A DNA stretch of 56,106 bases from DASZTU01 sp035493835 (GTDB taxonomy: Bacteria; Pseudomonadota; Alphaproteobacteria; Rhizobiales; Devosiaceae). This document shows positions 22,437 through 31,003 of this stretch, piece by piece. Numbering within the stretch: the stretch's first letter is position 1; each line of letters opens with the position of its first letter. The position numbers and the translations under genes were made by a program. Where the stretch lies: assembly GCA_035493835.1 (NCBI GenBank), contig DATJHO010000047.1, positions 1 to 56,106 on the forward strand. Reading direction: 5' to 3'. The notes beneath the pieces were generated by a model that was not told the origin of the DNA, ran no database searches, and worked only from the letters and a program-made list of their open reading frames with translations.

Positions 22437-23423
22437 TCAGCGCCACTCGATAGCGATCTTGCCGATGGCGGCACCGGCCTCGAGCGCCGCGTGTGCTGCC
22501 CGGATATTGTCGCTGCTGGCCGCGAGGGTTTGGCTGAGGGTCGTCTGAACCTTGCCGGCGTCGACAAGTTCCGCGACATGCCGCAGCATCGCCCCCTGGC
22601 TCTCGGGCCGATATCCGTGCAGCGACTTGCTGAACATGAACTCCCAGTGCACGGACTGTGCCTTGGATTTGAAGTGCCGGATGTTCAGCGTTTCGGGGTC
22701 ATCGATCACCATCAGGTGCCCGAACGGACGCAGCAGTTCGGGGATGATCGGCAGATAGTCCAGCGTGTGGGTGGTGGCGAAGATGGCGTCGACCTCCGGG
22801 GCACCGATCCTCTCCAGTTCTTCGCGAAGCGAGCGGCCAATCACGTGATCGGCGCCCATGCGGCGCGCCCATTCGACCGTTTCGGGCCGGGTCGCGGTCG
22901 CGATCACCGTGGCTGGGGTCAACGCCTTCAGCAGTTGGATCGCGATCGAGCCGACCCCGCCCGCACCGCCGATGATGAGCGCATGGCTGTCCTTGCCATA
23001 GCTTATGCCGCGTTCGAGCAGCGCCTCATAGGCCGTCAGCGCTGTGAGCGGCAGGGCCGCGGCATCGGCAAAGCCGATCGATTTGGGCTTGGGTGCTACG
23101 AGCCGGTAGTCGACGGCCTGCTTTTCGGCATAGCTCCCGGCGCGGCCCAGTTCGCCGGCATAGTAGACCTCGTCGCCGGGCTTGAACCCTTCGACTTCGG
23201 GGCCGATTTTTTCGACTACCCCAGCCGCGTCCCATCCGAGGATCACGGGGCCGTTCTCGCCGGCGCTGCGGCTTTGACGGATCTTGTAGTCGACCGGGTT
23301 GAAGGCAAAGGCCTTGACTGACACCAGCAGGTCTTTGGGGCCGATCGCAGGCTCGGGCAGATCCCTGAGCGTGATGGCGAACGCATCGAGGGCGTGTGCG
23401 CCCTCATATGCAAATGCTTTCAT
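22437..23423 (-). CDS. zinc-less MDR oxidoreductase (quinone reductase-like alcohol dehydrogenase family)
   Basis: A 328-aa medium-chain dehydrogenase/reductase of the quinone-oxidoreductase type. The N-terminal GroES-like part contains FNPVDYKIR and GWDAAGVVEKIGP, and the Rossmann part has the dinucleotide motif GGAGGVGSIAIQL. The structural zinc Cys cluster of classical alcohol dehydrogenases is absent. It probably reduces a quinone or an enone with NAD(P)H; the true substrate is unknown. It follows the ROK gene by 42 bases on the same strand and could be the last gene of that operon. Confidence 0.88.
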   Translation of the reverse strand: MKAFAYEGAHALDAFAITLRDLPEPAIGPKDLLVSVKAFAFNPVDYKIRQSRSAGENGPVILGWDAAGVVEKIGPEVEGFKPGDEVYYAGELGRAGSYAEKQAVDYRLVAPKPKSIGFADAAALPLTALTAYEALLERGISYGKDSHALIIGGAGGVGSIAIQLLKALTPATVIATATRPETVEWARRMGADHVIGRSLREELERIGAPEVDAIFATTHTLDYLPIIPELLRPFGHLMVIDDPETLNIRHFKSKAQSVHWEFMFSKSLHGYRPESQGAMLRHVAELVDAGKVQTTLSQTLAASSDNIRAAHAALEAGAAIGKIAIEWR

Positions 23424-23465
23424 GGTGAATTTCCCTTTGGTAGTGGGCCTAAAGTCCCGAAGTCT

Positions 23466-24716
23466 TCATGAGGAGATCGCCGGCTCGGTCGCGCCCTGAT
23501 CCATGGCGAGGACTGGCGGCAGCGTGGCCCGGTCGGTGCCGACGAGTTCGGCCAGCGCCGCCAGCGCCGCAAGCTGCGACGCGCCGAGGACGGAGCCACG
23601 ATTTCCGAGCGAACTTGTGGCAACCTCGGTGGCCCAGGTCAATTCGGCCAGCGTACGTCCCACCTCGGGAAGAAGCAGCGCGTTCTGGCCGACGCCGCCG
23701 CCAAGCACAATCAACCCCGGGTCGATCACGCCGACTATCGAGGCGACAAGGCGACCGATATCGGCGGCGTGCCGATTGACGTGGCCCAGCGCTGCTGCCG
23801 AACCGTTCCGGGCGCGGTCAAAAAGATCGCGCGCCGTGGCGGGCGGCGGCCCTTCGCTCTCCGGCCAATCGCGCCACACGCGCTCCATGAGTTGGCGCGA
23901 GCCGAGATAGTTCTCGAGCGCGTTGCGGCTGGGCGTGTCTTGTCCGGACCACGGAAACGGCAAACGGGCCACTTCGCCCGCCGCGCCGTTAAAACCGCGG
24001 AACAACCGGCCCTCGTGAACGATGCCGAGGCCGATCTTCACCCCGACCTGCAGATAGGCAAAGGAACTGCGGCCGCGGGCGGCGCCGCCGTGAAGTTCGG
24101 CGACAGCAGCGCAATTGACGTTGTTTTCGAGCAGCACGCGGATGCCGCCCGTCGGGCCGATGGATTCCTGCAGGATTTCGAGGTCCGTGCTGTCGGCCAA
24201 TTCCGGCCGGTTGCCCGAGACGATCACCGGCACGGCGACCGAGATGGCGCGAAGCGGTCCCTGCGCCGCCCCGACCGCCGCGCGCAAAAGCCTCATGGTG
24301 TTGCCGATGGCGGCGCCGGTCTCGGTGCTGATGTGCTTGTGCTCGCGGGCCAGCGGCTCTTCCGCCTCGGCGAGTATGCGGCCGTCGAGCGTTCGGGCGA
24401 TGGCCCGCACCTGCGTTGCACCTGCGTCGATGCCGATGACGTGGCCCGCCTCGATGCCCAGGCCATAGACGGTTGCCTTGCGGCCCGTGGGGCCCTGCGA
24501 AATGCCAAAAGGGCTGACGAGGCCGAGATTGGTCAACTCGGCCACGGCGGCCGACATGGTGGGCTTGGAAAAGTTCAGCAGGCTGCTGAGCATGGGGCGC
24601 GTCGTCGGGCCGGCGGCGACCAGGCGCTCCAGCACCGCCCTGGCGCTTTCCGTGAGCGGCGCCCGTTGGGCGGAGGAATAGTCAACGGTCACAGGTGAGG
24701 CGCCACCGTCTTGCAC
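23466..24716 (-). CDS. ROK-family transcriptional regulator
   Basis: A 416-aa repressor with an N-terminal winged helix-turn-helix (VAAGPTTRPMLSSLLNFSKPTMSAAVAEL, residues about 30-60) fused to a ROK sugar-binding domain (GIDAGATQVRAI, then LGIVHEGRLFRGFNGAAGE). The usual ROK zinc-binding CxCGxxGC motif is not evident after GAAGE, so the effector domain may be structurally reduced. NagC, Mlc and XylR are the best known relatives and respond to sugars. Its position at the end of the kinase-ABC-SIS operon makes that operon its likely target. The start is GTG 24716; GTG 24692 is an alternative. Confidence 0.88.
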   Translation of the reverse strand: MQDGGASPVTVDYSSAQRAPLTESARAVLERLVAAGPTTRPMLSSLLNFSKPTMSAAVAELTNLGLVSPFGISQGPTGRKATVYGLGIEAGHVIGIDAGATQVRAIARTLDGRILAEAEEPLAREHKHISTETGAAIGNTMRLLRAAVGAAQGPLRAISVAVPVIVSGNRPELADSTDLEILQESIGPTGGIRVLLENNVNCAAVAELHGGAARGRSSFAYLQVGVKIGLGIVHEGRLFRGFNGAAGEVARLPFPWSGQDTPSRNALENYLGSRQLMERVWRDWPESEGPPPATARDLFDRARNGSAAALGHVNRHAADIGRLVASIVGVIDPGLIVLGGGVGQNALLLPEVGRTLAELTWATEVATSSLGNRGSVLGASQLAALAALAELVGTDRATLPPVLAMDQGATEPAISS

Positions 24717-24879
24717 TGCATATCTCGTCCCTGCAAACAGCCCAGTCGCGCCGCCAGGTCGGCGGCGCGTGCCATGTTATCGCGTCGCGCTGGTGAACGC
24801 CACGTTATGGCAATCCCAGCGTGAGCCCGCCGGACTTGCGGCCCCACCCTTGCGTCAGCCTGCGGTAGGCCGAATGCGC

Positions 24880-25905
24880 TTACACGCTCGGCGCCACATC
24901 GAGCTTGGTGTCGGTCTGCCGGTAGCGGAAGATGCACTGCGGCAAGCCGGCAGCTTCCGCCAGGGCGCCAACCAGGAGCTGGCCGGGCACGGCCTCGACA
25001 ATCGCCTCGGCGAGGCCATTGCCGAGCACGGGTGTTTCGATGACGACGAGGTTCTTGCGTTCCGCAACCGCGCGGGGGGTGAACAGCACCGTCGGTATGC
25101 CGAAATTCGCAAGATCCTCGGCGAGTTGCACTTCGCGGCCGCTGCCGAAGACGATCACCCCCGAGCGCGCGTCGTTCGGCTCCATCGGGCCGTGGAGGAA
25201 ATTCAGCGTATCCCAGCTCTGCGCAACGATGCGTGCGGCTTCGCGAGCGAGCAGCGCGACATAGCCGGCGGTGCCGTTCGCGACGCCTGCGCCCACCACA
25301 TCAAGGGCGGCCTTGCCGGCGAGCAGTTCCGTCGCGCGGGTAACGGCGGGGCGGGATTTGGAAAGCATCTCGTCGACCGTGCCGGGCAACCGGGCCCAGT
25401 CGTAGCCGGTGGGATTGCCGACGCGCTCGGCGATGAGGCCAAGAGCGAGGAGCGAGCCCACATAGCTCGTGGTGTTGGGGCTGCTGTCGACGCCGCTGCC
25501 GGTGCCGATCATCGTCCGGACGACGCCCGCGAGAGGCGTATCGGCGGCCTTGGCGATGCCATACGTAGGGGCTTGCGGCCGCAGCTGCATGGCGCGCGCC
25601 GGCTCGACACTGCGGCCAGAGGCGGACACGGCGATATAGGCGTCGGCGGCATCGACCGCCCCATCGTAAAGTTCGCCGCCAGCGAAAGCGACGGCACGGC
25701 GGCCCTGCTGGCGAAACTGGGCGGCGCCGGCGACGCCCGCGTAAAGGCTCGCACCAATGCCGACAATGCCCACCACGCCATGCCGCAGCGCCGAAAGGTC
25801 CGCCGCATCGAGGACTGCGTTGGTCGTCGCCCGCGCGCTGTCCAGCGCTTTCGGCTGCAGGGAGATGGCTTCTTGGTAGGAGACTTTATCGGGCATCGGG
25901 GGCAT
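24880..25905 (-). CDS. SIS-domain sugar-phosphate isomerase, deaminase or deglycase
   Basis: A 341-aa protein with two SIS (sugar isomerase) domains, as in the isomerase half of GlmS, AgaS and the FrlB/FraB deglycases. The first has GIGASLYAGVAGAAQFRQ and YIAVSASGRSVEPARAM; the second has VVGAGVANGTAGYVALLAREA and ends with the typical QCIFRYRQTDTKLDV. No glutamine amidotransferase domain is present, so it does not make glucosamine-6-phosphate from glutamine. It more likely isomerises, deaminates or deglycates an imported amino sugar after phosphorylation by the linked kinase. ATG 25905 is chosen over the longer open frame to 26091, which would overlap the neighbouring gene. Confidence 0.85.
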   Translation of the reverse strand: MPPMPDKVSYQEAISLQPKALDSARATTNAVLDAADLSALRHGVVGIVGIGASLYAGVAGAAQFRQQGRRAVAFAGGELYDGAVDAADAYIAVSASGRSVEPARAMQLRPQAPTYGIAKAADTPLAGVVRTMIGTGSGVDSSPNTTSYVGSLLALGLIAERVGNPTGYDWARLPGTVDEMLSKSRPAVTRATELLAGKAALDVVGAGVANGTAGYVALLAREAARIVAQSWDTLNFLHGPMEPNDARSGVIVFGSGREVQLAEDLANFGIPTVLFTPRAVAERKNLVVIETPVLGNGLAEAIVEAVPGQLLVGALAEAAGLPQCIFRYRQTDTKLDVAPSV

Positions 25906-26009
25906 CGCTGGTCGCTTTCTGGGCAGAAGGTGTTGCCGCCGGATCGGGGGCGATCCGGCGGCTATGCTGGCATTGTGCGGGAGAGGGGGCCGCACGCCGC
26001 GGCATTCAC

Positions 26010-26903
26010 TCAGTCGAGCTTCAGATAATCCGTGAAGCGCGCTGCGTCGTTGACGGTGATGGTCTTGAGCTCGTTGTTGGCCAGATCCCACTTCTTGAAA
26101 ATGGCGTCGTAGCTGCCATCGGCGATCATTGCCTGCAGCGTCGCCTGGATGGCGTCGCGCAGCTGCGGGTTGCTCTTGCTGACGAGAACAGCTTGGTAGC
26201 CAGCCGCGTAGACCTTGCCCTTGATCAGCTCGAGCTTGCGGCCGCCGGCATTGGCGGGCTGGTGCTCAAGGTTGTAGGCGGCAACGCCATAGGTATCCAT
26301 CAGCAGGTCGGCTCGGCCCGAACGCACGGCCAGCACCGACTGGTCATCGGTGGGGAACAGGCTGATATCGAGCGGCTTGTCCTTGGGGCAGGCCGCGGCG
26401 GCCTTGGTCAGCAGTTCCAGCATCACCGAGCCCTGAACCGTTGCTGCCTTCAGGCCGCAGGCATCGCTGAGCTTTTGGACGCTGTGCGGGTTGCCATCGG
26501 CAACGATGATGCCGGTGCCTTCCATGGTGTAGTCGACTTCATCGACGACCTTTTCGCGCGGCAGGAAGTCGCCGAAGCCCGACATGCCCATGTCGAAACG
26601 GCCGGCCTGCACGGCGGTGATGATGCTGGCGAACTCGGCCGTCGACCACTTGAAGGTGACGCCCAGGCGCTTGCCCATCTCATCGGCGATATCATGCTCC
26701 ATGCCGATCATCGTCGTGTTGTCGGTGTCGTAGAAGCTATAGGGCGGGTTGTGGGGATCGGTGCCGACATTGACGACGTTGGACTGCTGGATGGCAGCCG
26801 GCAGCATGGCCCTGAGCTTGGCGTCCGGCGCCGCCTGCACGACAGCGGCGGAAAGGCATGTGGCGAAAGTTGCGGCTAGCACCGCGAAGGCAAACTTTTT
26901 CAT
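26010..26903 (-). CDS. ABC transporter substrate-binding protein, polar amino acid type
   Basis: A 297-aa periplasmic solute-binding protein of family 3 (SBP_bac_3). A clean signal peptide (MKKFAFAVLAATFATCLSAAVVQAA) is followed by the typical VNVGTDPHNPPYSFYD ligand-pocket opening and GMEHDIADEMGKRLGV. Such proteins bind polar amino acids, opines or modified amino acids. The linkage to a sugar kinase and a SIS enzyme argues for a ligand with both amino acid and sugar character rather than a free amino acid, but that is inference. It has a good GGAGCG ribosome site and is 73 bases behind the ATPase gene. Confidence 0.9.
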   Translation of the reverse strand: MKKFAFAVLAATFATCLSAAVVQAAPDAKLRAMLPAAIQQSNVVNVGTDPHNPPYSFYDTDNTTMIGMEHDIADEMGKRLGVTFKWSTAEFASIITAVQAGRFDMGMSGFGDFLPREKVVDEVDYTMEGTGIIVADGNPHSVQKLSDACGLKAATVQGSVMLELLTKAAAACPKDKPLDISLFPTDDQSVLAVRSGRADLLMDTYGVAAYNLEHQPANAGGRKLELIKGKVYAAGYQAVLVSKSNPQLRDAIQATLQAMIADGSYDAIFKKWDLANNELKTITVNDAARFTDYLKLD

Positions 26904-26976
26904 ATCCTACGCTCCGTTGTTGTGCGCGGGCTGGCCGCGCCTTTGGTCCGAAACGGGGCCGACAGCGGCCCCGGCC

Positions 26977-27747
26977 TCATAGAACTCTTGCAAGGAACGA
27001 CTGCGTCCTTTCGTGGCGCGGCGCGTTCAGCACTTCGAGGGCTGGGCCCTCCTCGACAATCTGGCCCGCGTCCATGAAGACAACGCGGTCTGCCGCCTCG
27101 CGGGCAAAGCCCAACTCGTGGGTGACGACCAGCATCGTCATGCCGTCCTGCGCGAGGCGCTTCATCACCGCGAGCACTTCACCGACGAGTTCGGGATCGA
27201 GCGCGGAGGTCGGCTCGTCGAAAAGCATCAGCTTGGGCTTCATCGCCAACGCCCGCGCAATAGCGATGCGCTGCTGCTGGCCACCCGAGAGCTGGGACGG
27301 ATAGGCCGCCGCCCGGTGCGCCAGCCCAACCATTTCGAGCAGCTCCATCGCCGTTGCCTTGGCGACGCTCGGGCTCTCGCGCTTCACCAGCATCGGCGCC
27401 ACGGTGACGTTATCGAGCACGGTGAGGTGGGCAAAGAGATTGAAGCGCTGGAAGACCATGCCGATGTCGCGACGCTGCCGCGCCAGTTCGGCGGGCTGCA
27501 GTTCGTAGAGCTTGTTGTCTCGCTCGCGATAGCCGATCAGCTCGCCATCCAGCACGATGCGGCCGGCGCTGAGCTTTTCCAGATGGTTGATGCAGCGCAG
27601 GAATGTGGACTTGCCGCTGCCGGACGGGCCCAGGATGCAGGTCACCTGACCGCGATCAACGTCGAGATCAATGCCGTGCAAAACCTCGGTCGAGCCGAAA
27701 TTCTTGCGGACGCCGATCGCCCTGAGGAGCGGAAGGGACGCGTTCAT
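26977..27747 (-). CDS. ABC transporter ATP-binding protein, polar amino acid type (GlnQ-like)
   Basis: A 256-aa ATPase with Walker A GPSGSGKST, Q-loop MVFQRFNLF, signature LSGGQQQRIAIARAL, Walker B LMLFDEPTSALD and the H-loop VVTHELGFAREA. All catalytic motifs are intact, and the sequence is of the GlnQ/HisP subgroup. It powers uptake with the permease at 27744-28685, whose stop overlaps its start by 4 bases (ATGA), and the binding protein downstream. Confidence 0.95.
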   Translation of the reverse strand: MNASLPLLRAIGVRKNFGSTEVLHGIDLDVDRGQVTCILGPSGSGKSTFLRCINHLEKLSAGRIVLDGELIGYRERDNKLYELQPAELARQRRDIGMVFQRFNLFAHLTVLDNVTVAPMLVKRESPSVAKATAMELLEMVGLAHRAAAYPSQLSGGQQQRIAIARALAMKPKLMLFDEPTSALDPELVGEVLAVMKRLAQDGMTMLVVTHELGFAREAADRVVFMDAGQIVEEGPALEVLNAPRHERTQSFLARVL

Positions 27748-28685
27748 TTGCCGTCACCTCCGAAGCGGAAAGTTGCGGCACGGCCGAGCAGGCTACGGAA
27801 GGACGGCGCGGTCGCCGAGTCCTGGCCGAGGGACATCGAGAGTCGGCGCTCGATCAGGTACTGGATGCCCGAAGCGATCGAGGTCAGCACCAGATACCAG
27901 AGGCTGGCCACGATCAGCAGCTCGATGATGAGGAAGTTGCGCGCATAAATGTTTTGCGCACGGGTCAGCAGATCCTGGGCGGCAACCACCGAGACCAGCG
28001 AGGTGGTCTTGAGCATCGAAATGGTCTGGTTGCCGATCGGCGGCACGATGACACGCAGCGCCTGCGGGAGCACTATTTTCCGCATCGTCTGGGCCGGGGT
28101 GAAGGCGAGCGCGGTTGCCGCCTCCGCCTGCCCGCGATCGACGGCGAGCAGGCCGCCGCGGATGATCTCGGCCATGTAGGCGGATTCGTTGAGGCTCAGG
28201 GCCAGGAGCGCCGCGGTGAATGGCGAAACCAGCGAGTTCATGTCGAGGACGAACCCGCCGAAGGCGATGTGGGGGACGAAAAGCTGGATGTTGAACCAGA
28301 AGATGATCTGCACCAGCAGCGGCGTACCGCGGAAGAACCAGATGTAGAGCCGGCTCAGATTGGCAAGCACCGGGTTGCGCGACAGCCGGAGCACGGCAAG
28401 GATGATGCCGCCGATCACGGCTAGGATCATCGAGGCGAAGGTGAAGATCAGCGTCAGCTGAACGCCGGAAAGGATCGTGGGATCAAAGATGTAGGGCGGT
28501 ATTTCCTCCCACCGGACGCCGCCGCCGGTGATGACCACATAGGCCATGCCGAGAACGAGCAGGACCAGCACGATCGCGACCACCCAGCTGACGGTCTGCC
28601 GGGCTGGAATCACGACCTGCGCGACCGGCGGGCGGTCTTGCGGCGAGGTGCCTTTGGCGAGGGTTTGACCGACCGGCTCGTTCAT
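27744..28685 (-). CDS. ABC transporter permease, polar amino acid type (HisMQ-like)
   Basis: A 313-aa inner-membrane permease with five or more helices. The conserved cytoplasmic EAA loop that docks the ATPase is visible as EAATALAFTPAQTMRKIVLPQALRVI. The N-terminal 35 residues are a polar extension before the first helix (VVAIVLVLLVLGMAYVVITG). Only one permease is present, so it should work as a homodimer. It overlaps the kinase stop upstream and the ATPase start downstream by 4 bases each. Confidence 0.93.
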   Translation of the reverse strand: MNEPVGQTLAKGTSPQDRPPVAQVVIPARQTVSWVVAIVLVLLVLGMAYVVITGGGVRWEEIPPYIFDPTILSGVQLTLIFTFASMILAVIGGIILAVLRLSRNPVLANLSRLYIWFFRGTPLLVQIIFWFNIQLFVPHIAFGGFVLDMNSLVSPFTAALLALSLNESAYMAEIIRGGLLAVDRGQAEAATALAFTPAQTMRKIVLPQALRVIVPPIGNQTISMLKTTSLVSVVAAQDLLTRAQNIYARNFLIIELLIVASLWYLVLTSIASGIQYLIERRLSMSLGQDSATAPSFRSLLGRAATFRFGGDGK

Positions 28686-29626
28686 GCCCCTGCCTTTCCT
28701 GCCATTCCCGGCATCGCCTCTGGAGCTTCATCGATGAGCCGACGGGCAATGGCTACCGCGCCACCGACCGGCGCCTCGCGCAGCAGCGTCAGCCTTGTCA
28801 TGGGAAGCACGCAATGCAATTCGTCCTGAAACAGGCGGAACAGCAGCGGCTGGGCCACCACCACGCCACCGGCGGCCACCACTTCCGTGGGAGAAGCGCC
28901 ACGCTCCACCAGCCGCTCGACCAGGAGCGCGAGTGCCTGGGCGGCGCGGTGGATGACTCCCACCGCCAGCTCCGAGCCGGCGGCCGCGGCTTCGAATACC
29001 GCCGAAGCATGCTCACCCCAGCCCACGGCGCCGCGCAGTTCGTTGAGACGGCGACCGAAATGAGCAAAGCTCTGCGTGCCAAGGCTGAGCCTTAGGGCGT
29101 CATAGAGCCCGTCCGGCTCGCGGCCAAGGTCGATGCTTTCGCGGATGGCCTTGGCGGCCTCGCGCACGATTGCGGGCGCGCTGCCTTCGTCGCCAAGGAT
29201 CCAGCCCCACCCACCGGCGACGAGCATCACATCGTCGGCCGCCCGGCGCGCCACGGCAATTGAACCGGTGCCGACGACCACGCCGATGCCGCCGTCAAGC
29301 CCGGCCGCGTAGGGCAGCAATTCACCATCATTCACGACGCGCAGGGGGGTAGGGGTCAATGCAGCGAGCGCCTGTGCGAAGGCGTAGCAATCGCGCTCGG
29401 TGTCGCAGCTATGGGCGCCGATTCCGATCGCAGACGGAAGTGCGCCGGCCGGGCCCTGTTTGATGAGGTCGAGCAGGACGCCGGCATCCTCGACATTGCC
29501 GGTGCGGCGCCAGTCGGCGGTAGGGACAATGCTGTCCTGGTCGACGCCGCCGCGGCTCCAGCGGATGTGCGTCTTGGTGCCGCCGATATCGACGCCTACC
29601 AGCATTGCCTCTTCGCCAAGACCCAT
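28682..29626 (-). CDS. BadF/BadG-type sugar kinase (N-acetylglucosamine kinase-like)
   Basis: A 314-aa ASKHA-fold kinase of the BadF/BadG/BcrA/BcrD group, which includes N-acetylglucosamine and glucosamine kinases. The phosphate-1 motif is VGVDIGGTKTHIRW, the adenosine-side motif is GGIGVVVGTGSIAVARR, and a GWGWILGDEGSA loop typical of GlcNAc kinases follows. It would phosphorylate the sugar brought in by the linked ABC transporter. It is the first gene of the operon. ATG 29605 (after GAAGAGG) is an alternative start. Substrate is not determined. Confidence 0.87.
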   Translation of the reverse strand: MGLGEEAMLVGVDIGGTKTHIRWSRGGVDQDSIVPTADWRRTGNVEDAGVLLDLIKQGPAGALPSAIGIGAHSCDTERDCYAFAQALAALTPTPLRVVNDGELLPYAAGLDGGIGVVVGTGSIAVARRAADDVMLVAGGWGWILGDEGSAPAIVREAAKAIRESIDLGREPDGLYDALRLSLGTQSFAHFGRRLNELRGAVGWGEHASAVFEAAAAGSELAVGVIHRAAQALALLVERLVERGASPTEVVAAGGVVVAQPLLFRLFQDELHCVLPMTRLTLLREAPVGGAVAIARRLIDEAPEAMPGMAGKAGA

Positions 29627-29648
29627 GGGGAACCGATCAACTCTGCTA

Positions 29649-29677
29649 CGTTAGTAAGTTAAGTTAACAAACTAACG
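29649..29677 (-). promoter_or_regulatory. candidate ROK operator upstream of the sugar-kinase operon
   Basis: A 29-base near-perfect palindrome: CGTTAGTAAGTTAA, one central G, then TTAACAAACTAACG. Twelve of fourteen arm positions pair; only the central AA/AA pair breaks symmetry. It is AT-rich in a GC-rich context and lies 23 bases before the kinase start. ROK repressors bind AT-rich palindromes, and a ROK gene closes this operon, so this is the likely operator. Direct evidence is the symmetry only. Confidence 0.65.
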
Positions 29678-29801
29678 GCAGACCGACAAGCCCGCAAGCT
29701 GGGAATGGTGCGCGCCCCGCGGCGACCCGGCCGGCCCATGTGGAAAACTTGGCCCGGCCAAATCCTGTTTGCGCCTTGGTCGTCATTCGGCGAATGCCGG
29801 C

Positions 29802-30113
29802 TCAGGGCTGGGGAGGGCCGCTTTGTCGGCCGGAGACCAGCTTCAGCCAGGGAGCGGCATGGAAGAGGCTCATCAGCAGATACATCAGGGCCATGCCGCC
29901 GAGCGGCGAAGGGGTTGGCATCGCCATGTCCGGCATATCGGGCATCTCCGGGCTGCCGGACGCCGCCGTCAGCACCGCCATGATGGCGAAAATGGGAGTC
30001 GCGCCGAGGCACAGCCAGCCGGATATCACTCGCGCTGCCGCACCAAGGCCGGCAGCAGCAGATCCGCCGGAGGCGGGATCGGCCTCGTGCGAGGTGTCTG
30101 AATGGAAGGACAT
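29802..30113 (-). CDS. small two-helix membrane protein linked to the DUF899 gene
   Basis: A 103-aa protein of unrecognised family. Two hydrophobic helices are visible (VISGWLCLGATPIFAIMAVLTA and MALMYLLMSLFHAAPWLKLV), separated by a Met/Pro-rich loop (SPEMPDMPDMAMPTPSP). The ATG at 30113 follows GAGG and lies seven bases after the DUF899 stop, so the two genes are co-transcribed. The Met-rich loop could bind a metal such as copper, but this is speculation. Confidence 0.65.
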   Translation of the reverse strand: MSFHSDTSHEADPASGGSAAAGLGAAARVISGWLCLGATPIFAIMAVLTAASGSPEMPDMPDMAMPTPSPLGGMALMYLLMSLFHAAPWLKLVSGRQSGPPQP

Positions 30114-30120
30114 CGCTGCC

Positions 30121-30882
30121 TCAGCCCCGGGCATATTCGTCGTGGCGGCGCCACCACATGCCGTTCTCGTTGCGTCCCCTGGGGGCACGGTCGAGCCACT
30201 GGTACATGCCCCAGAGACCGTCGAGGCCCCGCGCGTAGCTGGAATAGGTATGGTAGACGACCCCATCCTCAAGCGCGAAGGCGCTGACGCCCGGCCGCTC
30301 GCGGATAAAGGTGGCGAGGTCGGTTCCGGTGGTCGCCGCGTTCTGCGACACTTCGCTTTCGTTGCTGGCCGGCCGCATCGCCGGTTCCTTGCGGTAATTG
30401 TATTCGACGCCGCCCTCGCGCTGCTGGTCCTCGGTGAAGTAGACGTTGAAGTCGGCATTGAAGTCGCTGCCGAACGAGGAGGCCCAGGGAAAAGTCCATC
30501 CCATGCGCTGCTTAAAGGCTTGCAGCTTTTCCAGCGGCGCCCGCGACACAGCGTTGAATGCGACGTCATGGTTTTCGAGATGCACGGCGATGCCGTTGAA
30601 CCCGTCCGCGATCGATGAGCAGGAGGGGCACCCAGCCTTGTAGTCGGGCCCAAACATGAAGTGGTAGATGAGGAGCTGCGAGCGTCCCCGGAAGAGGTCG
30701 GCGAGCGAGGCGCTGCCTTCGTCGGTGTCGAGCTTGTAATCCTTCTCGATCCCGACCCAGGGCAAGTCCTGCCGCCTTTGCGCCAGCACGTCGCTTTGGC
30801 GCGTCAGCTCCTTTTCCGCCTCGAGCAGATTTAGCCGCGCCGCAAGCCACTCCTCGCGCGTTCCCGTCATGTGCGTTGTCAT
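30121..30882 (-). CDS. DUF899 thioredoxin-like protein
   Basis: A 253-aa DUF899-family protein, predicted to have a thioredoxin-like fold. The motif FMFGPDYKAGCPSCSSIADGF, with its CPSC pair, is the family signature and resembles a CxxC redox site; YHTYSSYARGLDGLWGMYQWLD near the end is also conserved. It begins with family-typical EEWLAARLNLLEAEKELTRQSD. Biological function is unknown. ATG 30882 is chosen because AAGGAGAA lies seven bases upstream; the frame reads on to 31323 without support. A divergent regulator gene begins 121 bases away. Confidence 0.9.
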   Translation of the reverse strand: MTTHMTGTREEWLAARLNLLEAEKELTRQSDVLAQRRQDLPWVGIEKDYKLDTDEGSASLADLFRGRSQLLIYHFMFGPDYKAGCPSCSSIADGFNGIAVHLENHDVAFNAVSRAPLEKLQAFKQRMGWTFPWASSFGSDFNADFNVYFTEDQQREGGVEYNYRKEPAMRPASNESEVSQNAATTGTDLATFIRERPGVSAFALEDGVVYHTYSSYARGLDGLWGMYQWLDRAPRGRNENGMWWRRHDEYARG

Positions 30883-31003
30883 CGTTCTTCTCCTTGGCTC
30901 TCTGCATGTCGTATCGTTTCCGCTACGGCCTGCTGATTGATTGTCGTGATAGACTATGACCGGCTTTCGGGACGGTGGGAGTGACAAGTGTGTCGGGATT
31001 GCA

